This document shows, piece after piece, positions 9,048-18,619 of a DNA stretch of 64,000 nt. The notes beneath the pieces were generated by a model. The model was not told the origin of the DNA. It ran no database searches and worked only from the letters and a program-made list of their open reading frames with translations. Location: positions 7,075 to 71,074 of the forward strand of contig PARQ01000015.1 in NCBI GenBank assembly GCA_002711555.1, written 5' to 3'. This DNA comes from Rhodospirillaceae bacterium (GTDB lineage: Bacteria; Pseudomonadota; Alphaproteobacteria; UBA8366). The translations under genes and the position numbers were made by a program. The stretch's first letter is position 1, and every line of letters begins with the position of its first letter.

Positions 9048-9738
9048 TGCTATCGGTTTGGATTTTACCGTCATGAAGCTGGATCATATGCTCGGCCTGC
9101 TCTGCTAATCCATTATCATGGGTTACGAATATCAATGTTGATTGGCATTCGCTAGCTCGTGAAAATAGTAAATCAACGATTTGAGATCCCGTCTCGCCGT
9201 CGAGATTGCCGGTTGGTTCATCTGCTAAAATTAATTTTGGTTTAGGGGCCAAGGCCCGGGCAATGGCTACTCGTTGCTGCTCCCCGCCAGATAGTTCGCT
9301 GGGATAGTGAGAGAGACGCTTCTCGAGCCCAACGTGGGAGAGCTCGAGCTCAGCCGCTGGGAATGAATTCATATTTCCCGCTAGTTCAAGAGGAATTGCA
9401 ACATTTTCTAACGCTGTCATTGTTGGGATAAGGTGAAAAGATTGAAAAATTATGCCAATGGTATCGCGCCTAAACGAAGCTAGGGCATCCTCCGATAGGG
9501 CAGAGAGATCTTGTCCGTTGACTTTAATGCGACCGCTAGTCACCTTTTCTAGTCCGGCTATCAATAGTAGCAATGACGTTTTGCCTGATCCAGAGGAACC
9601 AACAACACTAACTGTTTTATTTTTTAAGATATTTAAATTCACAGATTTTAAAATTTTTACCTGGTTTGCAGGGCCACCCAGTGTAAGGTTTACCATCTCA
9701 AATTTTACGAGTGGCTCGATCTTTTTTGCCTGTGACAT
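9040..9738 (-). CDS. ABC transporter ATP-binding protein (YbbA/LolD type)
   Basis: A 232-aa ATPase of the LolD/MacB/YbbA group. It has Walker [10 protein letters not shown] at residues 47-55, Q-loop Q99, signature LSGGEQQ at 149-155, Walker B LILADEPT at 169-176 and the switch His in FVTHD. The short length and absence of membrane segments fit a separate nucleotide-binding subunit partnered with the overlapping FtsX-like permease. It is divergent from the GDSL esterase gene across about 40-100 bp. The fold is certain; the exported substrate is not known. Confidence 0.93.
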   Translation of the reverse strand: MSQAKKIEPLVKFEMVNLTLGGPANQVKILKSVNLNILKNKTVSVVGSSGSGKTSLLLLIAGLEKVTSGRIKVNGQDLSALSEDALASFRRDTIGIIFQSFHLIPTMTALENVAIPLELAGNMNSFPAAELELSHVGLEKRLSHYPSELSGGEQQRVAIARALAPKPKLILADEPTGNLDGETGSQIVDLLFSRASECQSTLIFVTHDNGLAEQAEHMIQLHDGKIQTDSNG

Positions 9739-9837
9739 ATCTGGAAGACTACAATATTTTTTCTATGGAGGGATGGCGAAATTACAAAAACATATGCATC
9801 ACGCTGTTTTTATTTCAATGCAGTTCTGTTATTTTTA

Positions 9838-10446
9838 TTGGTCTTGTCATCGCTAATGGGTAGCATTGCGTTGTCTGAGACTAGTCGCGCACCTATAAAA
9901 ATATTGGCTTTTGGGGATAGCTTAATCGCCGGATTTGGGCTTCAAAAGTACGATGGTTTCTCAGAACAGTTATCTCGCTCATTAAAGCGAGACGGATATC
10001 ATGTTGTCGTCATTAATGCCGGGGTTTCAGGAGATACAACTGCCGGGGGAGTTGCACGCGTTGATTGGGTGATGCGAGTTAATCCCGATCTTGTGATTTT
10101 AGAACTTGGTGCCAATGATGGATTACGCGGGTTTGACCCAAATGTGACGAAAAATAATTTGGCAACAATCATTCGCCGAATACGAGCCAAGGGAGCGCTT
10201 GTCTTACTTGCTGGGATGCGCGCTCCTCCAAATCTTGGGGTCGATTATGGAGTAGCTTTCGACGGTATCTTTCCCGATCTTGCGACTATCCATCAGCTTG
10301 ATTTCTATCCCTTTTTTCTTGACGGGGTTGCCTCAAGATCCGAGCTCAATCTTGCTGATGGGATTCATCCCAATAAACTCGGTATTAAAGTTATTGTTGA
10401 AGGAATTTTGCCTACAGTTAAACGTTCACTGGAGAAAATACGATGA
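9838..10446 (+). CDS. GDSL-type esterase/arylesterase (TesA-like); N-terminus unresolved
   Basis: An SGNH hydrolase with all four blocks: ILAFGDSLIAGFGL (catalytic Ser), INAGVSGDTTAGG (Gly block), LELGANDGLRG (Asn block), and DGIHPNKLG (Asp and His). E. coli TesA is a periplasmic thioesterase/lysophospholipase, and its gene is likewise divergent from ybbAP. The start is problematic. The nearest usual codon is the TTG at 9838, but the frame stays open further upstream and encodes a signal-peptide-like stretch (hydrophobic core 9820-9870) with no ATG, GTG or TTG. An ATT at 9781 lies 8 nt after GGAGGG (9767-9772), and a one-base indel is the other explanation. The stop overlaps the next ATG by 4 nt. 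Confidence 0.85.
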   Translation: MVLSSLMGSIALSETSRAPIKILAFGDSLIAGFGLQKYDGFSEQLSRSLKRDGYHVVVINAGVSGDTTAGGVARVDWVMRVNPDLVILELGANDGLRGFDPNVTKNNLATIIRRIRAKGALVLLAGMRAPPNLGVDYGVAFDGIFPDLATIHQLDFYPFFLDGVASRSELNLADGIHPNKLGIKVIVEGILPTVKRSLEKIR

Positions 10447-11573
10447 GCAACTCAGCACCATTTATTAGCGCACATGGCTCGGGGCCGGATTGGCAGTCGG
10501 TAGCCCAAGACTGCGCGGTTCAGCTAAAGGCAGCTGGTCCGGAACATAGACTGGGCTTCCTTTACGTTACAGATCATTTTAGTGCTGAACTTAGTCATAT
10601 ATCAAACTTTTTTAAGGATATGATTGGGGTCGATCATTGGGTAGGAACCGTAGGGCTTGGGGTTTGCACTACAAGTAAAGAATATTTTGACGAACCGGCC
10701 ATGGTAGTAATGATTGTACCTGCGCGTGAATCGGCATTCCGAGTTTTCGGCAGCGTGACAGACAGCATTACAGCCATTACTGATAAGCATGCATCTTGGC
10801 TTAGTAATATTTTATCGCCGTTAACGGTGGTCCATGGAGACCCGAGGAATCAAAAGATTAATGATCTCATTGAGGAAATATCCTCTGAAACCGAGGGGTT
10901 CCTAGTTGGGGGATTAACGGCGTCTCAGCAGAACTTTTTTCAACTTGCGGATGACCTAAGCGAGGGAGGTCTTTCGGGTGCCATGTTTGCATTGGACGAA
11001 ATACCGGTGCAGGTAGGAGTGACGCAGGGTTGCTCGCCGATCGGTAGTCCACATAGAATTACCGCTGCAGATCAAAATCTCCTGATTGAACTTGACGGTA
11101 AGCCTGCACTCGATGTGTTTAAAGAAGATGTTGGAGAAGTTCTGGCCCGCGATCTGCAACGTGCAGCTGGTTATATTTTTGTTGCATTGCCAGTTACTGG
11201 CAGCGATACGGGCGACTATCTCGTCCGCAACCTGGTAGGTGTAGACTCCGAAACTGGAGTTGTGGCGATCGGCGACTATGTCACCGCCGGTGACCAAGTC
11301 ATGTTTTGTCGTCGCGACCATGAAAGCGCAATCGCTGACATGAAGCGCATGCTTAATGATATCAAGTCTCGAACTGAAATCGGTGCAATTAGAGGAGGAT
11401 TATATTTTTCGTGTTGTGCAAGAGGGCCAAATCAATTCGGGTCTGATAGTGAGGAACTCAAAATGATAACATCCGAATTGGGTGACTTTCCATTAGTTGG
11501 CTTTTTTGCGAATGGAGAGATAAGTAACAATCGCTTATACGGTTATACGGGTGTTCTGACAGTTTTTCTTTAA
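10443..11573 (+). CDS. FIST-domain signal-sensing protein
   Basis: A 376-aa cytoplasmic protein with an N-terminal FIST domain (about residues 25-220, including LGFLYVTD and FLVGGLTAS) and a FIST C-terminal domain (about 225-360, ending GFFANGEISNN and YGYTGVLTVF). FIST domains are predicted small-molecule (often amino-acid) sensors, usually fused to or encoded near signalling proteins. Here the gene is stand-alone and translationally coupled (ATGA) to the GDSL esterase. This pairing is unexplained. No catalytic or transmembrane segment is visible. About 150 bp of gene-free sequence follows before the convergent dioxygenase. Confidence 0.85.
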   Translation: MSNSAPFISAHGSGPDWQSVAQDCAVQLKAAGPEHRLGFLYVTDHFSAELSHISNFFKDMIGVDHWVGTVGLGVCTTSKEYFDEPAMVVMIVPARESAFRVFGSVTDSITAITDKHASWLSNILSPLTVVHGDPRNQKINDLIEEISSETEGFLVGGLTASQQNFFQLADDLSEGGLSGAMFALDEIPVQVGVTQGCSPIGSPHRITAADQNLLIELDGKPALDVFKEDVGEVLARDLQRAAGYIFVALPVTGSDTGDYLVRNLVGVDSETGVVAIGDYVTAGDQVMFCRRDHESAIADMKRMLNDIKSRTEIGAIRGGLYFSCCARGPNQFGSDSEELKMITSELGDFPLVGFFANGEISNNRLYGYTGVLTVFL

Positions 11574-11724
11574 TCTCTGATTTCTCGGCCTTTCAGCAAG
11601 CTGATCAAAGAGGCGGCATTCGATTAACAATCGCACGGCCCCAAGTAATTACGAATTAAAAGCTTCTGATCCTCATTACTTAGTGAGGTTTGCTCTTAGA
11701 ATCATTATGCCAAACAGTTTATCT

Positions 11725-12585
11725 TTATATGGGCCGTTCCCCAGCAACTTGAACTTTGTGCAGACGGCGCCGCTGGCTTGGATCAAAAGAATCCCTATGA
11801 TGCATAGTAGTTCGGTTGTCCCAGACCAGGAGATCTCCGAGGCACCACTGATGTGACCATATGCGGCACTCCCGAATTGTGTGTGCCCAAAGTACGTCCA
11901 GAAGACTCTCACTATCGTTCACCGTTAGGCCGGGAATATAAGCGCCAAGCCGCCGTCCTAGGTAGAGAACTTGCCGTTTGTTTTCGGGTAAAGTTCGGAC
12001 GATTGGGTGAATTGGACCAGGATTTTTAGTAATGTCGCTGGCCTCATCAAACTCCGGGCGCTTGGTTCCTGTGCTGTCATAGACTTGTGAGTGTCGTATT
12101 GACAAATTGTTAACCTGAGCTCGAATGTCACCAGGCAAAGTTTCTAACGCATCCACCATGTTAAGGAAGGCTGTGTTGCCTCCGTTTTCTGGTATCTCAA
12201 CTGAATATAGAGTGCTTGCAGAAGGCGGAGTATCGGAAAAACAGCTATCAGAATGCCAGAAACATTCACCGTCACCCAGACTTCCGATCGACTCATTATT
12301 TACTTTGATGTTAGAAATAACGCTGACACAATCAGGGATATCATCCTCTGGATATTTCCGTTTTCCAAGACCAAGAAGAGTATCAGCTATCTTTCCAAGG
12401 TCGCCAAAGACCTGAGCAAAGATGACATGCTCGGTAACAGGTAGTTTTTGGTTTCTGAATAAGAGGACCAAGTGTTTTTTAAGAGCTTTGCGAAGCTGTT
12501 CAGAGCGGCGCGGGGTGATTGGCTTGCTAGCATCGATGCCTATAACCTCCGCCCCCAGTTTTCTACCAAGAGGTATGATTTTCAT
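11725..12585 (-). CDS. TauD/TfdA-family Fe(II)/2-oxoglutarate dioxygenase
   Basis: A 286-aa oxygenase with the 2-His-1-carboxylate triad: H111 and D113 in FWHSDSC, and the distal H262 in NRTTMHHRD, followed by the 2-oxoglutarate-binding Arg cluster at 272-274 (RRR). The layout and length match TauD/TfdA enzymes, which hydroxylate sulfonates, aryloxy acids or related acids to release a leaving group using O2 and 2-oxoglutarate. No transporter or regulator sits beside it, so the substrate is open. The gene is monocistronic, and about 270 bp of apparently empty AT-rich DNA separates its start from phhB. Confidence 0.88.
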   Translation of the reverse strand: MKIIPLGRKLGAEVIGIDASKPITPRRSEQLRKALKKHLVLLFRNQKLPVTEHVIFAQVFGDLGKIADTLLGLGKRKYPEDDIPDCVSVISNIKVNNESIGSLGDGECFWHSDSCFSDTPPSASTLYSVEIPENGGNTAFLNMVDALETLPGDIRAQVNNLSIRHSQVYDSTGTKRPEFDEASDITKNPGPIHPIVRTLPENKRQVLYLGRRLGAYIPGLTVNDSESLLDVLWAHTIRECRIWSHQWCLGDLLVWDNRTTMHHRDSFDPSQRRRLHKVQVAGERPI

Positions 12586-12855
12586 TCATTAGCACCTGAA
12601 ATAATAATTACAATCTATCATACTCATGATCGCAGTCTGGTCTAGGCCGCTTGCATTTTTTGAACTGCTCTTTGAGACACTGAATTTGTACACTAGACTC
12701 ACGATAAACAAAAATGAATGTGGTGAAGCACTTCAAATAATGTAGCAAACAAAAAAGCGTTTATAGTTCTCAAAAATTGCAACATCATCTAGCCGTGATA
12801 CTGGTGTTTGGTTAAGATAAAGTTTTGAAAATGAGGACTCCGAGGATTACTGAAG

Positions 12856-13179
12856 ATGGTTGAAAAAATACCAGCCGATGCCTGGGCTTTGATGTCATCA
12901 GGATTACCGGCCTGGAAGAAACTGGAAGGAAGTGACGCTATCAAGAGAGTTATTAAGTTTGATAATTTCAATCAAGCGTGGGGGTTCATGACCCGGATAG
13001 CATTGGAGGCTGAACGGATTAATCACCATCCCGAGTGGCTAAATATTTATGGAAAAGTTGAGGTCACGCTGACGACTCACGAGTGTGATGGCCTCAGCGA
13101 AAGGGATATTATCCTAGCAAGATTTATAGATGCTACTGTACATGAGATGACAACGAACCAGGAGAAAGAACATGCGTAG
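12856..13179 (+). CDS. phhB: 4a-hydroxytetrahydrobiopterin dehydratase (pterin carbinolamine dehydratase)
   Basis: A 107-aa protein of the PCD/DCoH family, which dehydrates 4a-hydroxytetrahydropterin to recycle the cofactor. The signature is visible as [11 protein letters not shown] (H57, H58, P59, W61), plus the third conserved His in [11 protein letters not shown] (H75). No phenylalanine hydroxylase gene is in the window, so it may serve molybdopterin or another pterin pathway, as proposed for many bacterial PCDs. It overlaps the start of the Sel1-repeat gene by 8 nt. Confidence 0.93.
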   Translation: MVEKIPADAWALMSSGLPAWKKLEGSDAIKRVIKFDNFNQAWGFMTRIALEAERINHHPEWLNIYGKVEVTLTTHECDGLSERDIILARFIDATVHEMTTNQEKEHA

Positions 13180-13771
13180 TCGTGTGGTGCCATTTATGTC
13201 AGCCGCTTTACTTTTATGGTCGTTACCAAGTTTGGCAGACGGTTTTTCGGACGGCATGCGTATGCATCTGCAAAAGAAATATTTTAAGTCTTCGCAATTG
13301 TTTCATAGTTTAGCCCAATCAGGTAATGCGCGGGCTCAGTTCATGTTGGGGACAATATATGAACAAGGGCTCGGGCGCCCTTCTGATCTGAACGCGGCCG
13401 CTTATTGGTTTGAAAAAGCTGCTAATGGTAATAATCCCTCTGCACAATTCAATCTCGGCATATTTTACCAGTTTGGAAAAGGTGTGCCGAAAGATGCATC
13501 GAAGGCAGCTCAGTGGCTTCAGCGCGCAGCTAATAACGGACACGGGAAAGCTCAAAATAACCTAAGCACATTTTTTTATGCCGGCGTTGGTGTAAAACAG
13601 GATATTGTTGAGGCTTGGAAATGGCTATCCCTGGCAGCCGACCACCTTGATGGCGAGGGCCGTGAAATGGTTGTGAAAAACCGTTTGGCGATAGAAGAAG
13701 AAATGTCTTCTGATCAAATTATTGATGCGAAAAAACGCACCGCGATGTGGCAAGCTGCTAATAAAAATTGA
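13172..13771 (+). CDS. Secreted Sel1-repeat (TPR-like) protein
   Basis: A 199-aa protein with a clear signal peptide ([16 protein letters not shown] then SLPSLADG) and about three to four Sel1 repeats. Representative repeat cores are [32 protein letters not shown] and [18 protein letters not shown]. Sel1 repeats build alpha-solenoid surfaces for protein contacts, typically in the periplasm. The coupling to phhB is positional only; I see no functional link. It ends 12 nt before the convergent EamA gene. Confidence 0.88.
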   Translation: MRSRVVPFMSAALLLWSLPSLADGFSDGMRMHLQKKYFKSSQLFHSLAQSGNARAQFMLGTIYEQGLGRPSDLNAAAYWFEKAANGNNPSAQFNLGIFYQFGKGVPKDASKAAQWLQRAANNGHGKAQNNLSTFFYAGVGVKQDIVEAWKWLSLAADHLDGEGREMVVKNRLAIEEEMSSDQIIDAKKRTAMWQAANKN

Positions 13772-13783
13772 GACCAGTGGTTC

Positions 13784-14710
13784 TCATCCGTTTTGTTTAT
13801 TACCGGCCAACGACTCGCGTTTTGCAATGTACAAAGCGCTAGCGATTAATAGAAGTGTACCAATGCACGTCCATATTGTAGGTAGCTCTGAGAAAAAAAT
13901 GAAACCCACTAAACCTGCAAATAATACTCGCGAATACTCAAATGGTGTAACTGCAGTTGCTTCGCCGACTGCTAGCGCTTGAATCAAACACGAGTGAGCG
14001 ATGGTGACAATTAGACCTAGCGCAACCAGTAATAATGTTTCAAATGGCGTCGGCGTAATCCACAGAAACCATGTCGGAATGGATGTCATTAAAACTGAAA
14101 CCGAGGCATGCCAAAGTAATATCGTGAGATTTGATTCTCCCCTATCTTTTAAAATCTTGATTAAGGTAAAAATAACCGCAGCGAGAAATGCATTGGTCAG
14201 TGCGAAGACCATTCCTGTTTTGACACTGCCAAAATTTAGAAGTTCGGTTGGCTGAACCATCAATGTTACGCCAATAAACCCCACAATGGTTGCAGTCCAA
14301 CGACGCCACTGTACAGATTCACCTAACAATAAAACAGCGCATGGGATCATCCAAATTGCCCTTGAAAACATTACAGCTGTAGCATCAGCGAGTGGTAATA
14401 ATTTAAGACTGTAAAAGATACAGATCATGGCAATGCCACCGAGCGCAGCTCGGGTTAGCTGAAGCCAAGGGTAATTAGTCTGAAAAGCTTTGACCCCCCC
14501 CGCATTCGCAATTGCGGGTATAAGCCAAAGGATGCTGAAAACATTTCGAAAAAATACTATTTCTATAGGATCTAGACGACGGCTTAATATTTTGATTATG
14601 CTGTCTGCAGCAACAAAAAAAATTGCCATAAACAGCATCCACATTGCACCGCGGAGATTCTTTGGCGCGCGATCCCAACGACTTCTTAGATTGACTGGCA
14701 AAATCATCAT
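13784..14710 (-). CDS. EamA-family (DMT superfamily) transporter
   Basis: A 308-aa inner-membrane protein with ten predicted helices arranged as two EamA repeats. The first begins at AMWMLFMAIFFVAADSIIKI, and the second at MVFALTNAFLAAVIFTLIKI. The EPIDP-like RRLDPIEIVFFRN motif after helix 1 is characteristic. Members export amino acids, metabolites or nucleosides; the substrate cannot be deduced. The protein ends in a basic cytoplasmic tail (AKRESLAGNKQNG). It is divergent from the acetoacetyl-CoA synthetase gene across 167 bp. Confidence 0.88.
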   Translation of the reverse strand: MMILPVNLRSRWDRAPKNLRGAMWMLFMAIFFVAADSIIKILSRRLDPIEIVFFRNVFSILWLIPAIANAGGVKAFQTNYPWLQLTRAALGGIAMICIFYSLKLLPLADATAVMFSRAIWMIPCAVLLLGESVQWRRWTATIVGFIGVTLMVQPTELLNFGSVKTGMVFALTNAFLAAVIFTLIKILKDRGESNLTILLWHASVSVLMTSIPTWFLWITPTPFETLLLVALGLIVTIAHSCLIQALAVGEATAVTPFEYSRVLFAGLVGFIFFSELPTIWTCIGTLLLIASALYIAKRESLAGNKQNG

Positions 14711-14877
14711 TTTCTGTTTATTTTTTCTGCTTTCTCAAGCTCTGTGGGGCAGAATAATAAGATTTAGTCACGGCAACTTAGAATATGCTTTTTCGGCTTT
14801 GATAGCTATACCGAGGATTCTTGGTGAGCCCTTTGTGACAGATAAGAATTTTAATGGGATAGAACTAAGAAGGAGCG

Positions 14878-16836
14878 ATGTGCGTGGCAGAACCATTATG
14901 GCGACCCGACAGTAGCCGCATTAAAAGTGCAAATATGACTGCATTCATGCATTGGTTAGAAAAAGAGTATGAAGTATCTCTTAGTAGCTATTCACAATTG
15001 CATCAATTCTCGGTCTCTAGGCAAGAGGATTTTTGGGCTGCTGTGTGGCAGTTCTGTGATGTCATAGCTGAAACTAGGGGTGATCGTGTGCTAGTAGATG
15101 GAGAAAGCATGCTAGGCGCACAATTTTTTCCAGATGCTAAACTGAATTTTGCAGAAAATCTATTGCGCCGTCGAGATGATCGAGAAGCTCTAGTGTTTCG
15201 CGCAGAGGATCAAATTGAGAGACGGTTAAGTTGGCGCAAATTATATGAAGAGGTTTCGAGAATTGCAGCGGCGCTTAAAATGGCTGGAGTTCAGCCCGGA
15301 GACCGGTGTGCCGGATTTTTACCGAACAGTCCTGAAGCAGTGGTTGCCATGTTGGCTTCAGCGAGCCTTGGAGCAATCTGGACTTCATGTTCGCCTGATT
15401 TCGGGACTAGGGGTGTTCTGGATAGATTCGGGCAGGTAGCGCCTAAGATTTTGTTTACTACTGATGGATACATTTATGATCAAAAGTGGCATGCCAGTCT
15501 TCCGCGTGTGAAGGATATTTTAGCTGAATTACCAAGTGTGGAGCAGGTTATAGTGGTTCCATTTTCAGACTCGGTGCCAGATATAAAACCGATTAATAAT
15601 TCAGTTTTGTGGAGCGAGTACAATATAGGTGGGACCCCGGATCAAATAAGTTTTGAACTTAAGCCCTTCAATCATCCCCTTTACATAATGTACTCGTCTG
15701 GGACCACTGGAGTCCCAAAATGCATCGTGCACAGTGCAGGAGGTGCCTTGCTGCAGCATCTCAAGGAACATCAGCTACATTGCGACATAAAGCCTAATGA
15801 TCGTGTTTTCTACTTCACCACCTGCGGTTGGATGATGTGGAATTGGTTAGTGAGCGCATTGGCTTCAGAAGCAACACTGCTTCTTTATGATGGATCACCA
15901 TTTGCAATCAAAGATGACATACTTTTTGACTTTGCATCAGAAGAAAAGATGACGTTCTTCGGGACCTCAGCAAAATATATCGACACTTTGGTCAAACGTG
16001 GATCGCAGCCTTCTCAAAGTCACGATCTTCGAGCACTTCGTACATTTGCTTCAACTGGGTCACCATTAGCGCCTGCAGGTTTCGACTATATTTATCAAAA
16101 TGTTAAAAGTGATGTTTGCTTGTCATCGATTTCTGGAGGCACCGACATTCTCGGTTGTTTTGTTTGTGGAAATCCGACAGCCCCTGTTTATCGTGGAGAG
16201 ATACAAGCACTAGCTTTAGGAATGGCTACAAATGTATTTGATAGTAATGGCAGCCCCGTGAGAGGTAGAAAAGGTGAATTGGTTTGCACTGCACCCTTCC
16301 CTTCGTTGCCAATAGGGTTTTGGGATGATCCAGATGGAAGCCGTTATATTGCGGCATACTTCGAACGCTTCCCAAACGTTTGGTGCCATGGTGATTTTGT
16401 TGAGATAACCAAAAACGGAGGTATGATAATTTATGGGCGCTCGGATGCAACGCTTAATCCAGGAGGCGTGAGAATCGGAACTGCGGAAATTTATCGTCAA
16501 GTTGAAACTTTCGTGAATATTGAAGAAGCCATCTGTATTGGGCAAGATTGGGATAATGATACGAGAATTATACTTTTCGTCAGGATGGTAAAAGGTAAAG
16601 AGCTTGACGAAAGTTTGGTGGCTAAAATTCGGAAGCGTGTACGCAAAAATTGCTCACCCCGCCACATCCCTGCGAAAGTTATCGCAGTCGCCGATATTCC
16701 TCGTACGCGATCTGGAAAAATCACTGAGCTTGCTGTGCGCAACGTGGTTCATGGATTGCCCGTGAAAAATAAAGAGGCGCTTGCAAACCCGGAAGCTCTG
16801 GAAAATTTTCAAAACATTATAGAATTGAAATCATAG
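14878..16836 (+). CDS. aacS: Acetoacetyl-CoA synthetase
   Basis: A 652-aa ANL-family ligase activating acetoacetate with ATP and CoA. The N-terminus has the AacS-specific FWAAVWQF and [14 protein letters not shown] segments. The AMP-binding P-loop is [18 protein letters not shown], and the C-terminal domain has [19 protein letters not shown] and the catalytic Lys in RTRSGKITE. Length matches AacS (about 650 aa). The start is the ATG at 14878, preceded by AAGGAG at optimal distance. The stop overlaps the GTG of the aminotransferase gene by one base. The enzyme would let the cell use acetoacetate from ketogenic amino acids or polyhydroxybutyrate. Confidence 0.94.
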   Translation: MCVAEPLWRPDSSRIKSANMTAFMHWLEKEYEVSLSSYSQLHQFSVSRQEDFWAAVWQFCDVIAETRGDRVLVDGESMLGAQFFPDAKLNFAENLLRRRDDREALVFRAEDQIERRLSWRKLYEEVSRIAAALKMAGVQPGDRCAGFLPNSPEAVVAMLASASLGAIWTSCSPDFGTRGVLDRFGQVAPKILFTTDGYIYDQKWHASLPRVKDILAELPSVEQVIVVPFSDSVPDIKPINNSVLWSEYNIGGTPDQISFELKPFNHPLYIMYSSGTTGVPKCIVHSAGGALLQHLKEHQLHCDIKPNDRVFYFTTCGWMMWNWLVSALASEATLLLYDGSPFAIKDDILFDFASEEKMTFFGTSAKYIDTLVKRGSQPSQSHDLRALRTFASTGSPLAPAGFDYIYQNVKSDVCLSSISGGTDILGCFVCGNPTAPVYRGEIQALALGMATNVFDSNGSPVRGRKGELVCTAPFPSLPIGFWDDPDGSRYIAAYFERFPNVWCHGDFVEITKNGGMIIYGRSDATLNPGGVRIGTAEIYRQVETFVNIEEAICIGQDWDNDTRIILFVRMVKGKELDESLVAKIRKRVRKNCSPRHIPAKVIAVADIPRTRSGKITELAVRNVVHGLPVKNKEALANPEALENFQNIIELKS

Positions 16837-18020
16837 TGGCAAAAAATAACAGATATTCTAAGGCCAACATTCGATCCGCAATTAGAGCACTTAAAACCCA
16901 AGAGATTATGCAGGTTTCAGAAATGGCGCTCGGGAATCGTGATGTGATACCTCTTTGGTATGGAGAATCCGATGTAAAAACGCCTGCCTTTATTTGTAAT
17001 GCAGCTGCAACTGCTATGGGCGAGGGTTATACGTTCTATACCCATAAACGCGGATTACCTGAGTTGCGTGAAGCGTTGGCTGATTATAGCCAACGCTTGT
17101 ATGGCATGCCGGTCGGTGCTGATAGAATTACTGTTACATCCTCCGGCATGACTGCAATTATGATCGCTATGCAGGTTGTAATTGACCCTGGTGATAGAGT
17201 GATTTTGGTTGGGCCCGTTTGGCCCAATGCTGAGGCGGCAGTGAAAATTATGGGTGGTGAGGTCTGTCAACACTCGCTCCGATACGAGGACGGCGAGGCA
17301 CAAAGCTGGCACTTAGACATAGAATACCTTTTCGCTATGTGCACTGAAAATACGCGGGCGATATTCATTAATTCTCCTGGAAATCCTACCGGCTGGATGA
17401 TGTCAACTCGAGAACAAAGAAAAATTCTTGAGTTTTGCCGTTTGCGCAATATTTGGATCATAGCTGATGAAGTATATAGTCGGATTGTATATGACCGACC
17501 TTCAGCCCCATCTTTTCTCGAGATAATTGAACCAGAAGACTCAGTGCTGGTAGTTAATAGCTTCTCAAAAAATTGGGCGATGACTGGATGGCGGTTGGGA
17601 TGGCTGACCCACCCGCCTTCATTCGCTAAACCATTTTCAGATTTGATCGAATTCAATACCAGTGGCACTCCAGCTTTTCTACAGAAAGCGTGTATAACTG
17701 CTTTAAAGGATGGGGAGCATGTTATCGATGACATGGTAGACCTGTGTAGGGAAGGTCGAGATATTGTAGGCACCGCAATGTCTGAATGGCCCCGGGTTCG
17801 TTATCGAGCGCCTGACGCAGCATTTTATGCCTTTTTCGCTGTGGACGGGGTGGAGAACTCACTTAAATTTGCAAAGCAGTTAGTACTTGATGTGGGCGTT
17901 GGGCTTGCGCCGGGGACAGCGTTCGGTCCGGAAGGAAATGGCTGGCTGAGGCTTTGTTTTGCCCGTAATAGTAGTGAATTATCAACTGCAATGGACAGGC
18001 TGGCAAACGTATTTGCGTAA
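16836..18020 (+). CDS. Class I/II pyridoxal-phosphate aminotransferase
   Basis: A 394-aa fold-type I aminotransferase of the aspartate-aminotransferase subgroup. The PLP-binding Lys lies in NSFSKNWAMTGWRLGW. The Asn/Asp/Tyr cofactor contacts are in INSPGNPTG and ADEVYSRIVYD, and the C-terminal substrate carboxylate Arg is in GWLRLCFARN. It starts with GTG at 16836, overlapping the AacS stop (TAGTG). The pairing with AacS suggests a shared role in amino-acid or keto-acid breakdown, but specificity (aspartate, branched-chain or aromatic) cannot be set from sequence. Confidence 0.9.
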   Translation: MAKNNRYSKANIRSAIRALKTQEIMQVSEMALGNRDVIPLWYGESDVKTPAFICNAAATAMGEGYTFYTHKRGLPELREALADYSQRLYGMPVGADRITVTSSGMTAIMIAMQVVIDPGDRVILVGPVWPNAEAAVKIMGGEVCQHSLRYEDGEAQSWHLDIEYLFAMCTENTRAIFINSPGNPTGWMMSTREQRKILEFCRLRNIWIIADEVYSRIVYDRPSAPSFLEIIEPEDSVLVVNSFSKNWAMTGWRLGWLTHPPSFAKPFSDLIEFNTSGTPAFLQKACITALKDGEHVIDDMVDLCREGRDIVGTAMSEWPRVRYRAPDAAFYAFFAVDGVENSLKFAKQLVLDVGVGLAPGTAFGPEGNGWLRLCFARNSSELSTAMDRLANVFA

Positions 18021-18071
18021 TTTATAGTCATTTTTACGTGGCGTTGTAAAAATTAAAGTGGAAGGGCTAGG

Positions 18072-18596
18072 ATGCGAGGTTATTTTGGTATAGGAGTTGA
18101 ACACATCTCTAAACCCATGAATGTAGGAAACCTTTTTCGATCAGCGCACGCTTTTGGAGCGGATTTTATCTTCGCTATCGCGCCTGCGGTTGATCTTAGA
18201 GAGATTCAAAAGGCAGATACGTCCCGTACCGTGAAGCATCTTCCTCTTTACGAGTTTCCAGAAGCTTCAAAGCTCGTGCTGCCTCGCGAGTGTCAGTTGG
18301 TTGGTGTTGAATTGATGGATGAGGCAGTAGATCTGCCGAGTTTTAACCACCCTGAGCGTGCGGCTTATATTCTTGGGCCTGAAAAAGGGAGCTTGTCTCC
18401 TGAAGTAAATTCCCGATGCGATCACGTGGTGAAAATACCAACAAAATTTTGCGTTAACGTAGGAATTGCAGGCGCAATTTTGATGTATGACCGGTTGATT
18501 ACGCGCGGTCGATTTCCGCCGCGACCCGAAGTGGTAGGAGGGCCGGTTGAGGAATTGGCTCCACATGTGCATGGTGGTAGGGTGGTGCGCCATTAG
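18072..18596 (+). CDS. SpoU/TrmH-family RNA 2'-O-methyltransferase
   Basis: A 174-aa SPOUT methyltransferase consisting only of the catalytic trefoil-knot domain. Motif 1 is MNVGNLFRSAHAFGAD (conserved Asn and Arg), motif 2 ILGPEKGSLS, and motif 3 IPTKFCVNVGIAGAILMYD; all three line the SAM pocket. No N-terminal RNA-binding domain is present, as in the shorter TrmH/TrmL-like enzymes. The C-terminus ends in a His-rich tail (HVHGGRVVRH). The target nucleotide is unknown. It may be cotranscribed with the downstream IalB and rlmN genes (gaps 23 and 12 nt). Confidence 0.88.
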   Translation: MRGYFGIGVEHISKPMNVGNLFRSAHAFGADFIFAIAPAVDLREIQKADTSRTVKHLPLYEFPEASKLVLPRECQLVGVELMDEAVDLPSFNHPERAAYILGPEKGSLSPEVNSRCDHVVKIPTKFCVNVGIAGAILMYDRLITRGRFPPRPEVVGGPVEELAPHVHGGRVVRH

Positions 18597-18619
18597 TTAA
18601 AGAGGATCGGGGTTTACTG

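Noticed and set aside
9765..9860. Separate 31-codon frame (ATG at 9765) with a hydrophobic product before the esterase
   Set aside because: It could be a leader peptide or the true esterase start displaced by an indel, but it lacks a ribosome-binding site and ends at a stop at 9858-9860, so I did not list it as a gene.
11671..11688. CCTCA/TGAGG hairpin between the FIST and dioxygenase genes as a terminator
   Set aside because: The stem is only 5 bp with an 8-nt loop and no real T run, so it is too weak to call.
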